Assembly: GCA_028281495.1 (NCBI GenBank)
Contig: JANQJU010000050.1
Span: 57,922 to 121,921 of the forward strand
Reading direction: 5' to 3'
Length of the DNA stretch: 64,000 nt
Source of the DNA: SAR324 cluster bacterium
GTDB lineage: Bacteria > SAR324 > NAC60-12
This document shows, in pieces, positions 43,801-51,560 of the stretch. Made by a program: the position numbers and the translations under genes. Positions within the stretch are counted from its first letter, which is position 1. Each line of letters opens with the position of its first letter. The notes under the pieces are model-generated. The model did not search any database and was not told where the DNA came from. It was given only the letters and a program-made list of their open reading frames with translations.

Positions 43801-45058
43801 CGGTAGTGATTGTGATGAGATTTTCGCTGTGGGCACCAGCGTAACCCTGACTGCCACTCCTGAAAGTGGTGGGCGTTTTCTGAATTGGTCTGGTGGGGGG
43901 TGCTCTGGCACCGGCACCTCCTGTACCTTTACGGTATCGACAACAACCGTAGTGGCCAATTTCACGCGCACCTTATTCCGCGACATTGGCGTGAATGAGG
44001 GGTGGCACTCGGGGTACATGCCGTCGTCCACATGGGACAGTACCAACTCCAAACTTCTCACCACCACAACCAACTGCGCTCGGGGCAATCGTCTGAGCCT
44101 CTTCCGCTGCGATATGGATGGGACCAACTGCACCCACCGTCTCTTGACATCCAACCGAGGTTATTATTCCGACGTGTTGGCTGACTCGGTCAACAACAAA
44201 CTGCTCACGATATATGCCGAATCTTCCCAACGGAAGGGCACATTACTTTATTGCGACATGGATGGGACGAATTGTGTGACACGAGATATTTCCGGGGGAG
44301 CAGGGCGATATTCGGGCTACTATCCTTCTGCGGTCATTGATCGGACCAATTCCAAACTCTTAGTTGCTTTTCAGAATGGAGCCAATCAAAACCGCCTGGG
44401 ACTGTCTCGGTGCGATTTGGATGGAAACAATTGTACCTATATTAACATCTCAGCAGGTCAATCTGTTTTGTCAGGATACACACCTGATATGGTGATCGAC
44501 ACAACCAATCAAAAGATTCTCGTGGCCACGCGGAATGCGGGAGATCGCGGTCGCATCAGCTTGTTTCGGTGTGATTTGGACGGAACGAACTGTTCCCATC
44601 AGGATATTTCGGTTGGTCAGACTTCAAACTACAATCCTTCGATTGCTTTGGACACGACCAACAACAAAATCTTGGTCGCGGTTCGCAGTCTGCTTCATAA
44701 CAACCGCCCCATTGTGTTCCGTTGCGATTTAGATGGGACCAATTGCAGCTATCATGACGTTTCGGCAGGCTTACGATACCGTTCTGGGTACAACCCGAGT
44801 TTGGCTGTGGATGCTACAAATGGTCAGATCTTGATTTCGACCAACAATTATGAAGCGTCTCAAAAACCCTATTTATTCCGCTGTAGCCTAGAAGCCAGCA
44901 ACTGTTCGAGTGAAGATATTTCCGCAGGCACAGGCTCTGACAGCGGTCGCACCCCACAATTGTTGATTGATTCGGCCAACAGCAAGGTACGAGTCGTGAC
45001 CGAAAATCGCTCTATCAATTTTCGCCCCGGCTTGCATTCGGTGCCGTTGACTCTCTAG
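40859..45058 (+). CDS. Large repeat lipoprotein B, paralogue of lipoprotein A
   Basis: 1399 residues, start fixed by AGGAGG 6 nt upstream of ATG 40859. The signal peptide ends in the lipobox FLIVGC (Cys ~17), then a Gly/Ser/Thr/Asp linker. The family N-terminal domain has SRTSRIVTETEVQLQNKDGE and ARLNAIAEILTIKLFGVNEL. Six BIG2-like Ig repeats cover nt ~41916-43490, one more than in A. Two InlB-like repeats have GIDCGSDC and WSGEGCTGTGTC. Six propeller-like repeats follow, with RCD(L/M)DG(T/N)NC; the last is degenerate (RCSLEASNC). The C-x6-C spacing suggests a disulfide in each blade. It is encoded in the same orientation with its own promoter region and terminators. Probable surface binding or adhesion protein; ligand unknown. 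Confidence 0.85.
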   Translation: MSRCIVYLSILFLIVGCGGGSGAGGGGESDSGSSDTLAPTVQQPSTDTPTTDSTVSSSPDSSTNETDTSSPDTSEETVTTDIDNPLIIMGYFVTSETADSSRTSRIVTETEVQLQNKDGEVLGTSTTDIFGRFDIFEFTPFNEADLPVQLVATANGVTYTSPIIPSDGPMVVQLNDFTSSVSEYDSSTPITTSARLNAIAEILTIKLFGVNELGNPNVPAETFLTGDFESPNSLGNLLTEAAVQSSVNFRAAVNGSQPLLNQSSYVDALTTVLQTVLDSEVALEPLADQAGSSQVVNRLTRLSVVTTDEEKALNRDNLITLLNETLSAGQERANSLQQQLAQSPAQPNAVSSVQAVSLVINGVSNMDEQTTADFTATVTYSDQTQQTIEPTWVVLGNGEALVDSNGTVTAGAIESDTSVTLRAHYGGLSTTRILTIQDRNAALVSLTIEGSSTITEQSTGQYTVTATYDDGSTRTVQPTWSDNSVDAVIDSTGTLISFGVSSSTIVTLTASFNGRTTTKNILIEDQDKVVAFLTINGDTQINEQSTAIYTATATYTDGSSAIVSPSWSISSGGIAIVDSGGTVTAGEVLSSSATTLTATFQGVSATKTVFIQNQTKTVVSLAISGETTLDEQSTAIYTVTATYNDGSTAVIAPSWSVDGSGLAVIDSGGTLTAGSVISDTTVTLTASFSGKTTTKTVTINNLDKATLSIAVSGNTVIDENSTATYTATATFDDSTTAVVSPSWTLEASGLAIIDSGGTLTAGNVTTDTTVTIVAQYGGKSATKTVSITNISKTLTALTINGSDTVDEETTSQYSATASYSDGTTSEVSPIWSLDGDSATLSATGLLTANTVNTDTTVTITASFNGTDATKTVTIRDATPTHLLTVNLSGTGIVTSNPSGIDCGSDCIETFIEGTTVTLTATPPAGSIFQGWSGEGCTGTGTCTVIMSASRTITASFQSGHRLDVQVSGSGTVTSSPAGIDCGSDCDEIFAVGTSVTLTATPESGGRFLNWSGGGCSGTGTSCTFTVSTTTVVANFTRTLFRDIGVNEGWHSGYMPSSTWDSTNSKLLTTTTNCARGNRLSLFRCDMDGTNCTHRLLTSNRGYYSDVLADSVNNKLLTIYAESSQRKGTLLYCDMDGTNCVTRDISGGAGRYSGYYPSAVIDRTNSKLLVAFQNGANQNRLGLSRCDLDGNNCTYINISAGQSVLSGYTPDMVIDTTNQKILVATRNAGDRGRISLFRCDLDGTNCSHQDISVGQTSNYNPSIALDTTNNKILVAVRSLLHNNRPIVFRCDLDGTNCSYHDVSAGLRYRSGYNPSLAVDATNGQILISTNNYEASQKPYLFRCSLEASNCSSEDISAGTGSDSGRTPQLLIDSANSKVRVVTENRSINFRPGLHSVPLTL
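41910..43490 (+). repeat. Six tandem ~264-bp Ig-like (BIG2) coding repeats
   Basis: Unit starts are near 41916, 42180, 42439, 42704, 42967 and 43230. Units 2-5 resemble units of lipoprotein A (for example, unit 2 of each carries GTGATCGA(C/T)AGCACCGGAACC), so the array has probably exchanged or expanded units. Confidence 0.8.
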
Positions 45059-45083
45059 TTTTTGCATTTCTCTCCAAGTGGGT

Positions 45084-45129
45084 CCCCGTCGGTTTTATTT
45101 TACTTTGCTTCCTGTTTCTTCCGACGGGG
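45084..45129 (+). terminator. Hairpin after lipoprotein B
   Basis: CCCCGTCGG (45084-45092) pairs perfectly with CCGACGGGG (45121-45129) across a T-rich 28-nt loop, 25 bp after the stop codon. No poly-T tract follows, so termination strength is uncertain. Confidence 0.5.
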
Positions 45130-45152
45130 CCTCCTACTCCATTCCTTTTCAC

Positions 45153-45290
45153 ATCGCCTTTGTACTTGGTTTCTTCTCTATCGCCTTCGTACTTGGTTTC
45201 TTCCCTATCGCCTTCGTACTTGGTTTCTTCTCTATCGCCTTCTTTTCTTACTTGGTTTCTTCTCTATCGCCTGCTTACTTGGTTTTTTCC
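45153..45290. repeat. 27-bp tandem repeat, five units
   Basis: The units ATCGCCTTCGTACTTGG plus a TTTCTTCTCT-type end start at 45153, 45180, 45207, 45234 and 45266, with lengths 27, 27, 27, 32 and 25. The first three are nearly identical. Frames across it give a repetitive hydrophobic peptide without a ribosome binding site, so it is treated as a non-coding minisatellite. Confidence 0.85.
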
Positions 45291-45346
45291 AACGGATCGT
45301 GCGCTCAGTATCTGACATCTAGAGGCCTGAACAATTTTCATTTTTG

Positions 45347-45373
45347 TTAGCACTCACTAAAAAAGAGTGCTAA
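45347..45373. promoter_or_regulatory. Perfect CIRCE element (HrcA operator)
   Basis: TTAGCACTC (45347-45355), a 9-nt spacer and GAGTGCTAA (45365-45373) match the CIRCE consensus TTAGCACTC-N9-GAGTGCTAA exactly. It lies 55 bp upstream of the HtpX-like protease start. HrcA binds this operator and is released on heat or protein-misfolding stress through GroEL. hrcA itself is not in the window. Confidence 0.95.
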
Positions 45374-45428
45374 CATTTATTGTAAATGACTAGATTCCTG
45401 TACAACTTGAATCAACAAAGAGGCTACG

Positions 45429-46424
45429 ATGCGAAACGGATTACGAAAAGACGAAATGATTTACCACCGAATGCTAAATTTCCTGCAATCCTTTCTACTG
45501 TTGGGCGGCATGTCTGGTTTACTTGGATTTTTAGGGTGGATGATTGCAGGGTGGGAGGGGTTGCTCTGGAGTATGATTGCCGGTGGGATGATGATTGTGC
45601 TGAGCCCCCGTCTCTCACCGCATTTCATTATGCGTTTCCACCGGGCTAGAAGGGTCTCGGCGTCAGAAGCTCCTCGACTGCATGCGCTTCTACAACAGTT
45701 GGTTTACAAAGCTGAGCTTTCTCAAACTCCTGAACTTTATATAGTTCCCAATCAGTCGGTGAATGCCTTTGCAGTGGGAAGTCCACGTGATAGCGCGATT
45801 GGTGTGACAGAAGGCTTGCTGCAACGGCTCAATCTCCGCGAGGTTGCAGGGGTGTTAGCACACGAGGTGGCTCACATTCGACACAATGACATCTGGGTCA
45901 TGGGACTCTCTGATAGCGTCGGGAGGCTCACTCGTGTGATGTCATGGGTTGGCATGGGGTTATTATTGATCAATCTGCCCATGATTTTGGTGTCGGGGGT
46001 GGGATTGCCTTGGGTCCCGGTTTTCATTCTGATGGTCACTCCGTTATTTAGCACGCTGTTGCATCGGGCCTTGTCCCGCACCCGTGAATTCGACGCGGAC
46101 TTAGGAGCGGCCCGATTGACAGGCGACCCTATGGGTTTGGCGAGTGCACTTAAAAAAATTAATCAATTGCAAAAACGATGGGCTTTGTTCTTACCCCAGA
46201 TGATTTCTACCGAATCGTCATGGTTGCGATCTCACCCTGCCTCTGAACAACGAATCGCGCGTTTGCAGTCGATTACCCAAATCGAATCAAGCCGCCCCAC
46301 CTATCATGCGCCTGCGATGCCTCCTGCAAACCTGAGAACTTGGCCTTCTGAAACGGCATGGGGACCTTTGCTACAAGTGAGGCATCCCCGGATGCCGCAA
46401 CCATTTCGAGTGATTAGGTTGTGA
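45429..46424 (+). CDS. htpX: HtpX-like M48 membrane zinc metalloprotease
   Basis: 331 residues. Two N-terminal transmembrane segments (~16-60) precede the M48 peptidase domain. The zinc motif HExxH is seen as VLAHEVAHIRHND (~140-152), the third ligand Glu in SRTREFDADLGAARLTG, and a second membrane pair between them. The family-specific LYIVPNQSVNAFAVGS and the C-terminal LRSHPASEQRIARL are present. HtpX degrades misfolded inner-membrane proteins with its active site in the cytoplasm. The CIRCE operator upstream makes it HrcA-controlled, fitting a heat-shock protease. AGAGG precedes ATG 45429. Its 3' end overlaps the convergent patatin gene by 11 bp. Confidence 0.9.
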   Translation: MRNGLRKDEMIYHRMLNFLQSFLLLGGMSGLLGFLGWMIAGWEGLLWSMIAGGMMIVLSPRLSPHFIMRFHRARRVSASEAPRLHALLQQLVYKAELSQTPELYIVPNQSVNAFAVGSPRDSAIGVTEGLLQRLNLREVAGVLAHEVAHIRHNDIWVMGLSDSVGRLTRVMSWVGMGLLLINLPMILVSGVGLPWVPVFILMVTPLFSTLLHRALSRTREFDADLGAARLTGDPMGLASALKKINQLQKRWALFLPQMISTESSWLRSHPASEQRIARLQSITQIESSRPTYHAPAMPPANLRTWPSETAWGPLLQVRHPRMPQPFRVIRL

Positions 46425-47343
46425 CTTCAGGCACTTTGGGGAAACTATCCAGCAGTTGACGAAGCGTGGGGATGGTTTCCAAAGCCGCTTGTCGGCCCAA
46501 TTCCATACAATCGTCAAACCGTGAGAAATCTCCCCAGAAGATATGAGTGGCTTTCACGGAAATCACGAGATCCGCATCCTTAAGAATTTGATCCTTCAAT
46601 CGAAGCCGAGAAATTTCAGCAGCCCGCATGGCCACATCATGGCTGGTGGTGAATTGTCGAAACGGATCGGTGTCGGGAGTGAGATCCACCCCAATCACGA
46701 CATCCGCTCCTAACTTGCGGGCATGATTGCAGGGAATAGGATTCACCACACCACCATCCATCAATTGCCAATCGCCCTGCTTGATGGGTGGAAAGATTCC
46801 TGGAATCGCACAACTTGCCATGACCGCTTCCACCAAAGGGCCTTCTTCTAGAACCAATTCTTGGCCACTTTTGAGGTCGAATGTCACGATGGCAAACTTC
46901 ACAAGGCTATCTTCAATGTTGACGGGAGAAAGAATGTAGCGAACGTTTTTGCGTAATGTTTCTTCACTAATCAAGGCAGGCTTGGTTAAGGAAAGCGCAA
47001 AACCGGCTCCTTGCACCAGCTTCGTTTTGATTTGTTCGTAAAAATTTTTTTGATCGAGTTCACTTTGCTGCAGAAACGAAATCCGTGTGGTGTCATATGC
47101 CTCGGAATTCAGATAATTTTGCAGGTGACGCCTGTTGGGAGCCACTTTCGGTCGGAAAGCATACATGGCCCCAATCAAGGAACCAATGCTGGAACCCACA
47201 ATCAGATCAATAGGAATTTTCGCTTGCTCCAACACCTCAATCACTCCCAGATGAGCAAATCCTCGTGTCCCTCCTGCCCCCAATGCCAATCCAATGGACG
47301 GGCGTGTTTTTTCCACTGACGCAATATTCCGTTGGTGATCCAT
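46414..47343 (-). CDS. RssA-like patatin-family phospholipase
   Basis: 309 residues with the patatin-like serine hydrolase features. The oxyanion hole is GLALGAGGTRGFAHLGVIE (~18-36), the nucleophile elbow GSSIG (GxSxG, ~50), and the catalytic Asp lies in DGGVVNPIP (~200). An insert with acidic and basic residues around EAYDTTRISFLQQSELDQKN is typical of bacterial RssA/YchK proteins. It probably hydrolyses phospholipid or lysophospholipid acyl chains in the cytoplasm or at the inner membrane. There is no secretion signal. It is a single gene, convergent with htpX. Confidence 0.88.
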   Translation of the reverse strand: MDHQRNIASVEKTRPSIGLALGAGGTRGFAHLGVIEVLEQAKIPIDLIVGSSIGSLIGAMYAFRPKVAPNRRHLQNYLNSEAYDTTRISFLQQSELDQKNFYEQIKTKLVQGAGFALSLTKPALISEETLRKNVRYILSPVNIEDSLVKFAIVTFDLKSGQELVLEEGPLVEAVMASCAIPGIFPPIKQGDWQLMDGGVVNPIPCNHARKLGADVVIGVDLTPDTDPFRQFTTSHDVAMRAAEISRLRLKDQILKDADLVISVKATHIFWGDFSRFDDCMELGRQAALETIPTLRQLLDSFPKVPEVTT

Positions 47344-47585
47344 ACTTTCCTTTCTTCAGGTTTCATTAAACTCCATTTCTCAGTGTACCTCAGATCTCTT
47401 GGAAGCCAGAAGTATATATCACATCTCCACCAATTCACATTTTTTCCCGCTTACCAAAATAAGTGCCTTGATGAGTGTATAACGAGTCCGATATGACAGA
47501 GTGGCGTTGATGCAAACGTGAGGCAGCCCTCTCAAGCGGAATGGCGTCTCATCAACCCAATAAAGGTAATAGCAAAGGAGAGAAT

Positions 47586-47942
47586 ATGTATTGGTATATC
47601 GAAGTACTGAAGAAATACGTGGTGTTCTCAGGAAGAGCGCGGAGAAAAGAATACTGGATGTTCACATTGATCAGCACCATCATTACCGTAGCACTGGCTT
47701 TTATTGATGACTCGTCCGGCACGGATGGTCTCATCGGACTGGCCTACACCCTTGCCGTGTTTCTGCCGAGTTTGGGAGTCGCGGTTCGAAGGTTGCATGA
47801 CACCGATCGAACGGGGTGGTGGGTCTTGATTGGCCTGATTCCTTTAGTGGGTTTGATTGTACTGATTATCTTTTTTGTGCAAGACAGCAACCCGGAGGAA
47901 AATGCCTATGGTCCAAACCCAAAAAGCAATCTGGTTGTATAA
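47586..47942 (+). CDS. DUF805 inner-membrane protein
   Basis: 118 residues from ATG 47586, preceded by AAAGGAG; an upstream in-frame start at 47541 lacks such a site. The family pattern is complete: YWYIEVLKKYVVFSGRARRK, EYWMFTLI, LPSLGVAVRRLHDTDRTGWW (signature RRLHDxxxSGWW-like) and the C-terminal Gly/Asn-rich NPEENAYGPNP. Three to four transmembrane segments are predicted. The role of the family is unknown. It lies 7 bp upstream of the periplasmic binding protein gene, so it is probably in the same operon as the binding protein and sensor kinase. Confidence 0.88.
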   Translation: MYWYIEVLKKYVVFSGRARRKEYWMFTLISTIITVALAFIDDSSGTDGLIGLAYTLAVFLPSLGVAVRRLHDTDRTGWWVLIGLIPLVGLIVLIIFFVQDSNPEENAYGPNPKSNLVV

Positions 47943-47949
47943 AGGTACT

Positions 47950-48993
47950 ATGACTTCTCTTCACAAAATCTTTCTGTCCTGCTTGATCGGAGTGTTTTTT
48001 TCGACAGGCAGCATGGCGGAAACCATCCCATCGATTGTCGTTTCCATCCGGACACTGGACAATGAGTATTATCATGCCATCGTTAAAGGGGCAGAAATGT
48101 ATGCCAAGTCGCTCGGTGCTTCTGACAAACTCATCATTTTATTGAGTGAAGGCAATAGTGAAAAGCAGGTCAACGATTTTCACCGTGTCCTGAAACAAAC
48201 CAATCGCCAAGCCATATTCTATTTCGACCCCAATGAATCACCTGTCGTGAATCAATTGGCAGAAATCGCGAGAGACGCAGGAGTTTACTTTGCCACCGAA
48301 TGGAACAAACCCGATGACATTTGGCCTTGGGATTACAACCCCTATTGGGTGGTCCATACCACCCCAAATGGCCGAGAGTCCGGCTACGAAACGGCAAAAG
48401 CACTCTTCCAAGCCATGCAGGGCCAAGGGAAAATCCTGGCGCTGCAAGGACGGATGGGAAACTCGATTGCGGTTGCCCGCTATGAAGGATTGCAGCAAGC
48501 GTTGAAAGAATTTCCTAACATCGAACTGGTCGATGTCCAGCAAGCCAATTGGAGCCGTATGGAAGCGATGGAATTCACACAAACATGGTTGACTCAATAT
48601 TCGGATATTCAAGGAATTTGGGCAGCCAACGACGAAATGGCATTAGGGGCGTTGGAGATTCTGCGAGAGATCGGAAAGGCAGGAAAAGTGAAAGTGACAG
48701 GAATCGATGCCACCGGGGATGCAGTGGCCGCAGTCCTGGCTCATGAAATGCTGTGCACGTTGTCTCCTGACCCCTATTGGCAAGTGGGGATGTCCTTGTC
48801 GTTTGTCTATCAAGCCTACCAAGGCAAGATTCACCCCACGGAATGGCCTCACGAAAAACGGGCATTTCACATCAAATCGCTCCTCATCACACAAGACAAT
48901 GCTCAATCCTTCTTGGATGATTACGTCAATGGATCTCCTCAATACGATTACAATGCGTTGTGGAAAGACAAATGGAGCGGTCCCATTCAATGA
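47950..48993 (+). CDS. Periplasmic sugar-binding protein (Peripla_BP_4/ribose-binding type)
   Basis: 347 residues from ATG 47950 (AAAGG 5 nt upstream). The signal peptide FLSCLIGVFFSTGSMA is cleaved near SMA-ETI. The mature protein has the two-lobed type I binding fold: IVVSIRTLDNEYYHAIVKGA, then AIFYFDPNESPVV, ILALQGRMGNSIAVARYEGL and GIWAANDEMALGALEILREI, with IDATGDAVAAV. Such proteins feed ABC importers or present ligand to a sensor. No ABC permease or ATPase is adjacent, whereas a membrane histidine kinase follows after 29 bp, so a LuxP/LuxQ-like ligand-presenting role is the best inference. Confidence 0.88.
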   Translation: MTSLHKIFLSCLIGVFFSTGSMAETIPSIVVSIRTLDNEYYHAIVKGAEMYAKSLGASDKLIILLSEGNSEKQVNDFHRVLKQTNRQAIFYFDPNESPVVNQLAEIARDAGVYFATEWNKPDDIWPWDYNPYWVVHTTPNGRESGYETAKALFQAMQGQGKILALQGRMGNSIAVARYEGLQQALKEFPNIELVDVQQANWSRMEAMEFTQTWLTQYSDIQGIWAANDEMALGALEILREIGKAGKVKVTGIDATGDAVAAVLAHEMLCTLSPDPYWQVGMSLSFVYQAYQGKIHPTEWPHEKRAFHIKSLLITQDNAQSFLDDYVNGSPQYDYNALWKDKWSGPIQ

Positions 48994-49022
48994 GGCGCTG
49001 AAATTCAACGTGGGTAAGTCGC

Positions 49023-51203
49023 ATGAGTCTGAAAAAAAAGCTGATCGTGGGGGTGGTGGCCATCAGCATGTTGATCATGGTGGCATTCATTGGGATCGCC
49101 TCCTCCATCATCTACAATCAGAATGTCTCGACTGCCAATAACATCATTCGACAATCCTTCCGTGTGATCATTGATGATACGGAAGATCATAAAAAGCGGC
49201 TGCAAGATGCCGTGCAGCAAGTCGCCGGTATCGAAGGCATTGGTCTCAAACTCCGATACCTCGTCCGTTACAAAAACCGAATCGTCCCCCGCCTGACCCG
49301 CAAAGCCAATCAAGAGTTGGCAGAGATTGTCCATAACACCGCAGTCATTGCAGGCAATTTATGGCGGGTGATGATTGTCGACAATGAGGGCGACCCGATT
49401 GCCTTTTCTCAAATCACCCCCACCACCACATCCATCGGCTACGCGCAAGGTTATCCCTCACCAGAACTGCAAGTTTTGTCTTTCGCCACTCATCAAGAGC
49501 AACGTCCCACTACCTGGGAAACCACAACGTCGATTCCTGGCTTCAATCTCCTCTCTTTAAAAGACCTGCCTGAATCGGAACTCATTCGTTTTGAAGCCAT
49601 TGAAGGAACCTTAAGTTTGGTGGCTTACAAACCCATTATTGGCCTGGCTTACGATGCCAAAACCGATGCGATGCAACCCCAACAAATTGGGTGGGTGATT
49701 GCCGTACAACAATTGAACTCAGCTTTCTTAGAACGATTGACCAAGTTAACCAACATGCCAATCAATCTGTTCACCTTACAAGGCTTGAGCGTCGGAAACC
49801 TCCCCGCATACCATCAGTTGGATTTCAGCACAGTGGCCTCTTCTTCCTCCTCCCCCTTGTCTCCCGATTTGGCACACCTCGTCTTGAATGAAATTCAAAT
49901 TCGTGAACAAGGCTATTTCCAAGGACTATTGCCTCTGTATTCCAACCAACAGGCGATGGGGGGGATTGCGGTGCTGTATTCGAAAAGGGAGTTCTGGGCC
50001 AACATTTTTGAGTTGCTGCAAGTGCTGGTGTTTGTTGGCTTGGGAAGCTTGCTGTTGTTGGTGCCGTTGTCGCTCACCTTCGCCAACTCGATTTCGCGAC
50101 CACTTTCTGAATTGACACAAGCCACGAAAATCATTGCCTCAGGAGATTTAGAACAAAAGCCCAACCAGTTGGCGCAGGAAGGACACCTTCAGTTGTCGTT
50201 TGCTGTAGACCATCAAGATGAATTGGATGTGCTCGCTCAAAATTTTTTACACATGCAACGAGCCATTCATCAACAATTTTTGGATCTCAAACAACTCAAT
50301 AAAACGATTGAAGTCCAGAACCAAACCCTAGAACTTAAAGTGGAACAACGGACTCAAGAACTGAAAAATGCCTTCGACCAACTGGCCCAACAACACAAGG
50401 ATTTGAAACGGACCCAAACCCAATTGGTCCACTCCGAAAAAATGGCAGGATTGGGACAGTTGATTGCAGGCATTGCTCACGAAATCAACAATCCCACGAA
50501 TTTTGTGACGATGAACACCAGTACTTTGGAAAAAGAACTGCGTGCGCATCAAGAATTTTTGACCCAATTGCTCGCCGAGGAACCCGAACTCTTGGAACAC
50601 CTAGAGCAACAATTCGAAAAGTTCACCCAAACCTTACTTGATATTCAGGAAGGTAGCTCCCGGATTCAAACGATTGTTGCCGATCTCCGCACCTTTTCCC
50701 GATTGGATGAGGCAGAAGAAAAACAGGCGAATGTGGTGGATGGCATCCGCTCGACTCTCCGCTTGATCACCACGCAATACAAAAAAACGGTGCAGTTTGT
50801 CTGCAATTTCACAGTGGAACCCCAGATTAAATGCCATCCAGCCCAACTCAATCAGGTCTTCATGAATATCATGGTCAACGGGTGCCAAGCCATCGGCAAA
50901 ACCCAAGTCACTGGGCAACATACAAGCCCCGGCACTCTCACCATCGAAACATTTTTAGCCCCCCCAGAGGCCAATTCCCAATGGCTGGGCATTCGATTCA
51001 CAGATACCGGTTGTGGCATGAGCGAAACCATCCAACAAAGAGTCTTTGAACCTTTCTATACGACCAAACCCGTCGGCGAAGGCACCGGCATGGGACTGTC
51101 GATTTCTTATAGCATCATCGAAAAGCACCAAGGGAAAATCCAGGTTCAATCTCGTGAGGGACAAGGCACCACCTTCACAATCTTGTTACCGCTCACCACA
51201 TGA
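49023..51203 (+). CDS. Sensor histidine kinase with large periplasmic domain
   Basis: 726 residues. TM1 is KLIVGVVAISMLIMVAFIGI (~5-25), followed by a ~310-residue periplasmic sensor region and TM2 near VLVFVGLGSLLLLVPLSLTF (~335-360). A HAMP domain (SRPLSELTQATKIIASGDLE) and a coiled coil lead to a kinase core of the HK4/NtrB-like type: H-box LGQLIAGIAHEINNPTNFVT (His ~485), N-box HPAQLNQVFMNIMVNGCQAI and G-boxes DTGCGM and GEGTGMGLSISY. There is no receiver. It probably signals together with the binding protein encoded just upstream. A response regulator partner is not in the operon. It is last of the DUF805-binding protein-kinase operon. Confidence 0.9.
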   Translation: MSLKKKLIVGVVAISMLIMVAFIGIASSIIYNQNVSTANNIIRQSFRVIIDDTEDHKKRLQDAVQQVAGIEGIGLKLRYLVRYKNRIVPRLTRKANQELAEIVHNTAVIAGNLWRVMIVDNEGDPIAFSQITPTTTSIGYAQGYPSPELQVLSFATHQEQRPTTWETTTSIPGFNLLSLKDLPESELIRFEAIEGTLSLVAYKPIIGLAYDAKTDAMQPQQIGWVIAVQQLNSAFLERLTKLTNMPINLFTLQGLSVGNLPAYHQLDFSTVASSSSSPLSPDLAHLVLNEIQIREQGYFQGLLPLYSNQQAMGGIAVLYSKREFWANIFELLQVLVFVGLGSLLLLVPLSLTFANSISRPLSELTQATKIIASGDLEQKPNQLAQEGHLQLSFAVDHQDELDVLAQNFLHMQRAIHQQFLDLKQLNKTIEVQNQTLELKVEQRTQELKNAFDQLAQQHKDLKRTQTQLVHSEKMAGLGQLIAGIAHEINNPTNFVTMNTSTLEKELRAHQEFLTQLLAEEPELLEHLEQQFEKFTQTLLDIQEGSSRIQTIVADLRTFSRLDEAEEKQANVVDGIRSTLRLITTQYKKTVQFVCNFTVEPQIKCHPAQLNQVFMNIMVNGCQAIGKTQVTGQHTSPGTLTIETFLAPPEANSQWLGIRFTDTGCGMSETIQQRVFEPFYTTKPVGEGTGMGLSISYSIIEKHQGKIQVQSREGQGTTFTILLPLTT

Positions 51204-51560
51204 TCCCACCAAAGCCTTCCGAAGATAACGAATAAATGTTCTAAAAATGGAACACTGTGAACGCATTTTTTGCATATTCTCTCTATTCTTATACTCCGAT
51301 TGAGTTTAGTATTTTTTCAACAGCAACACACAACGAAGCATCGCTTGTGAGTCGCTGAGCAATAGCTAATCCAAATCGTTTCTGTTCAGTCATTGATTGA
51401 GAGGGAGCCGTCTAAAACAATTAAACTCTAGAAGAATTCATAGAATTTTAAACTATAAGTTTATAAAGATTGCACAGAAACTTGATTCACCCTTTCATGA
51501 ATCCATTCACCTCATGCCTCATATGAGAATTACCATCACCCGAATCGAGGAAACGAAACG
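51204..51560. other. AT-rich intergenic region before the LamG lipoprotein
   Basis: 357 bp with no gene, repeat or terminator that could be supported. Confidence 0.5.

Noticed and set aside
45062..45350. Hydrophobic repeat peptide frames after lipoprotein B
   Set aside because: They are a translation of the 27-bp minisatellite and begin inside the terminator, with no ribosome binding site.
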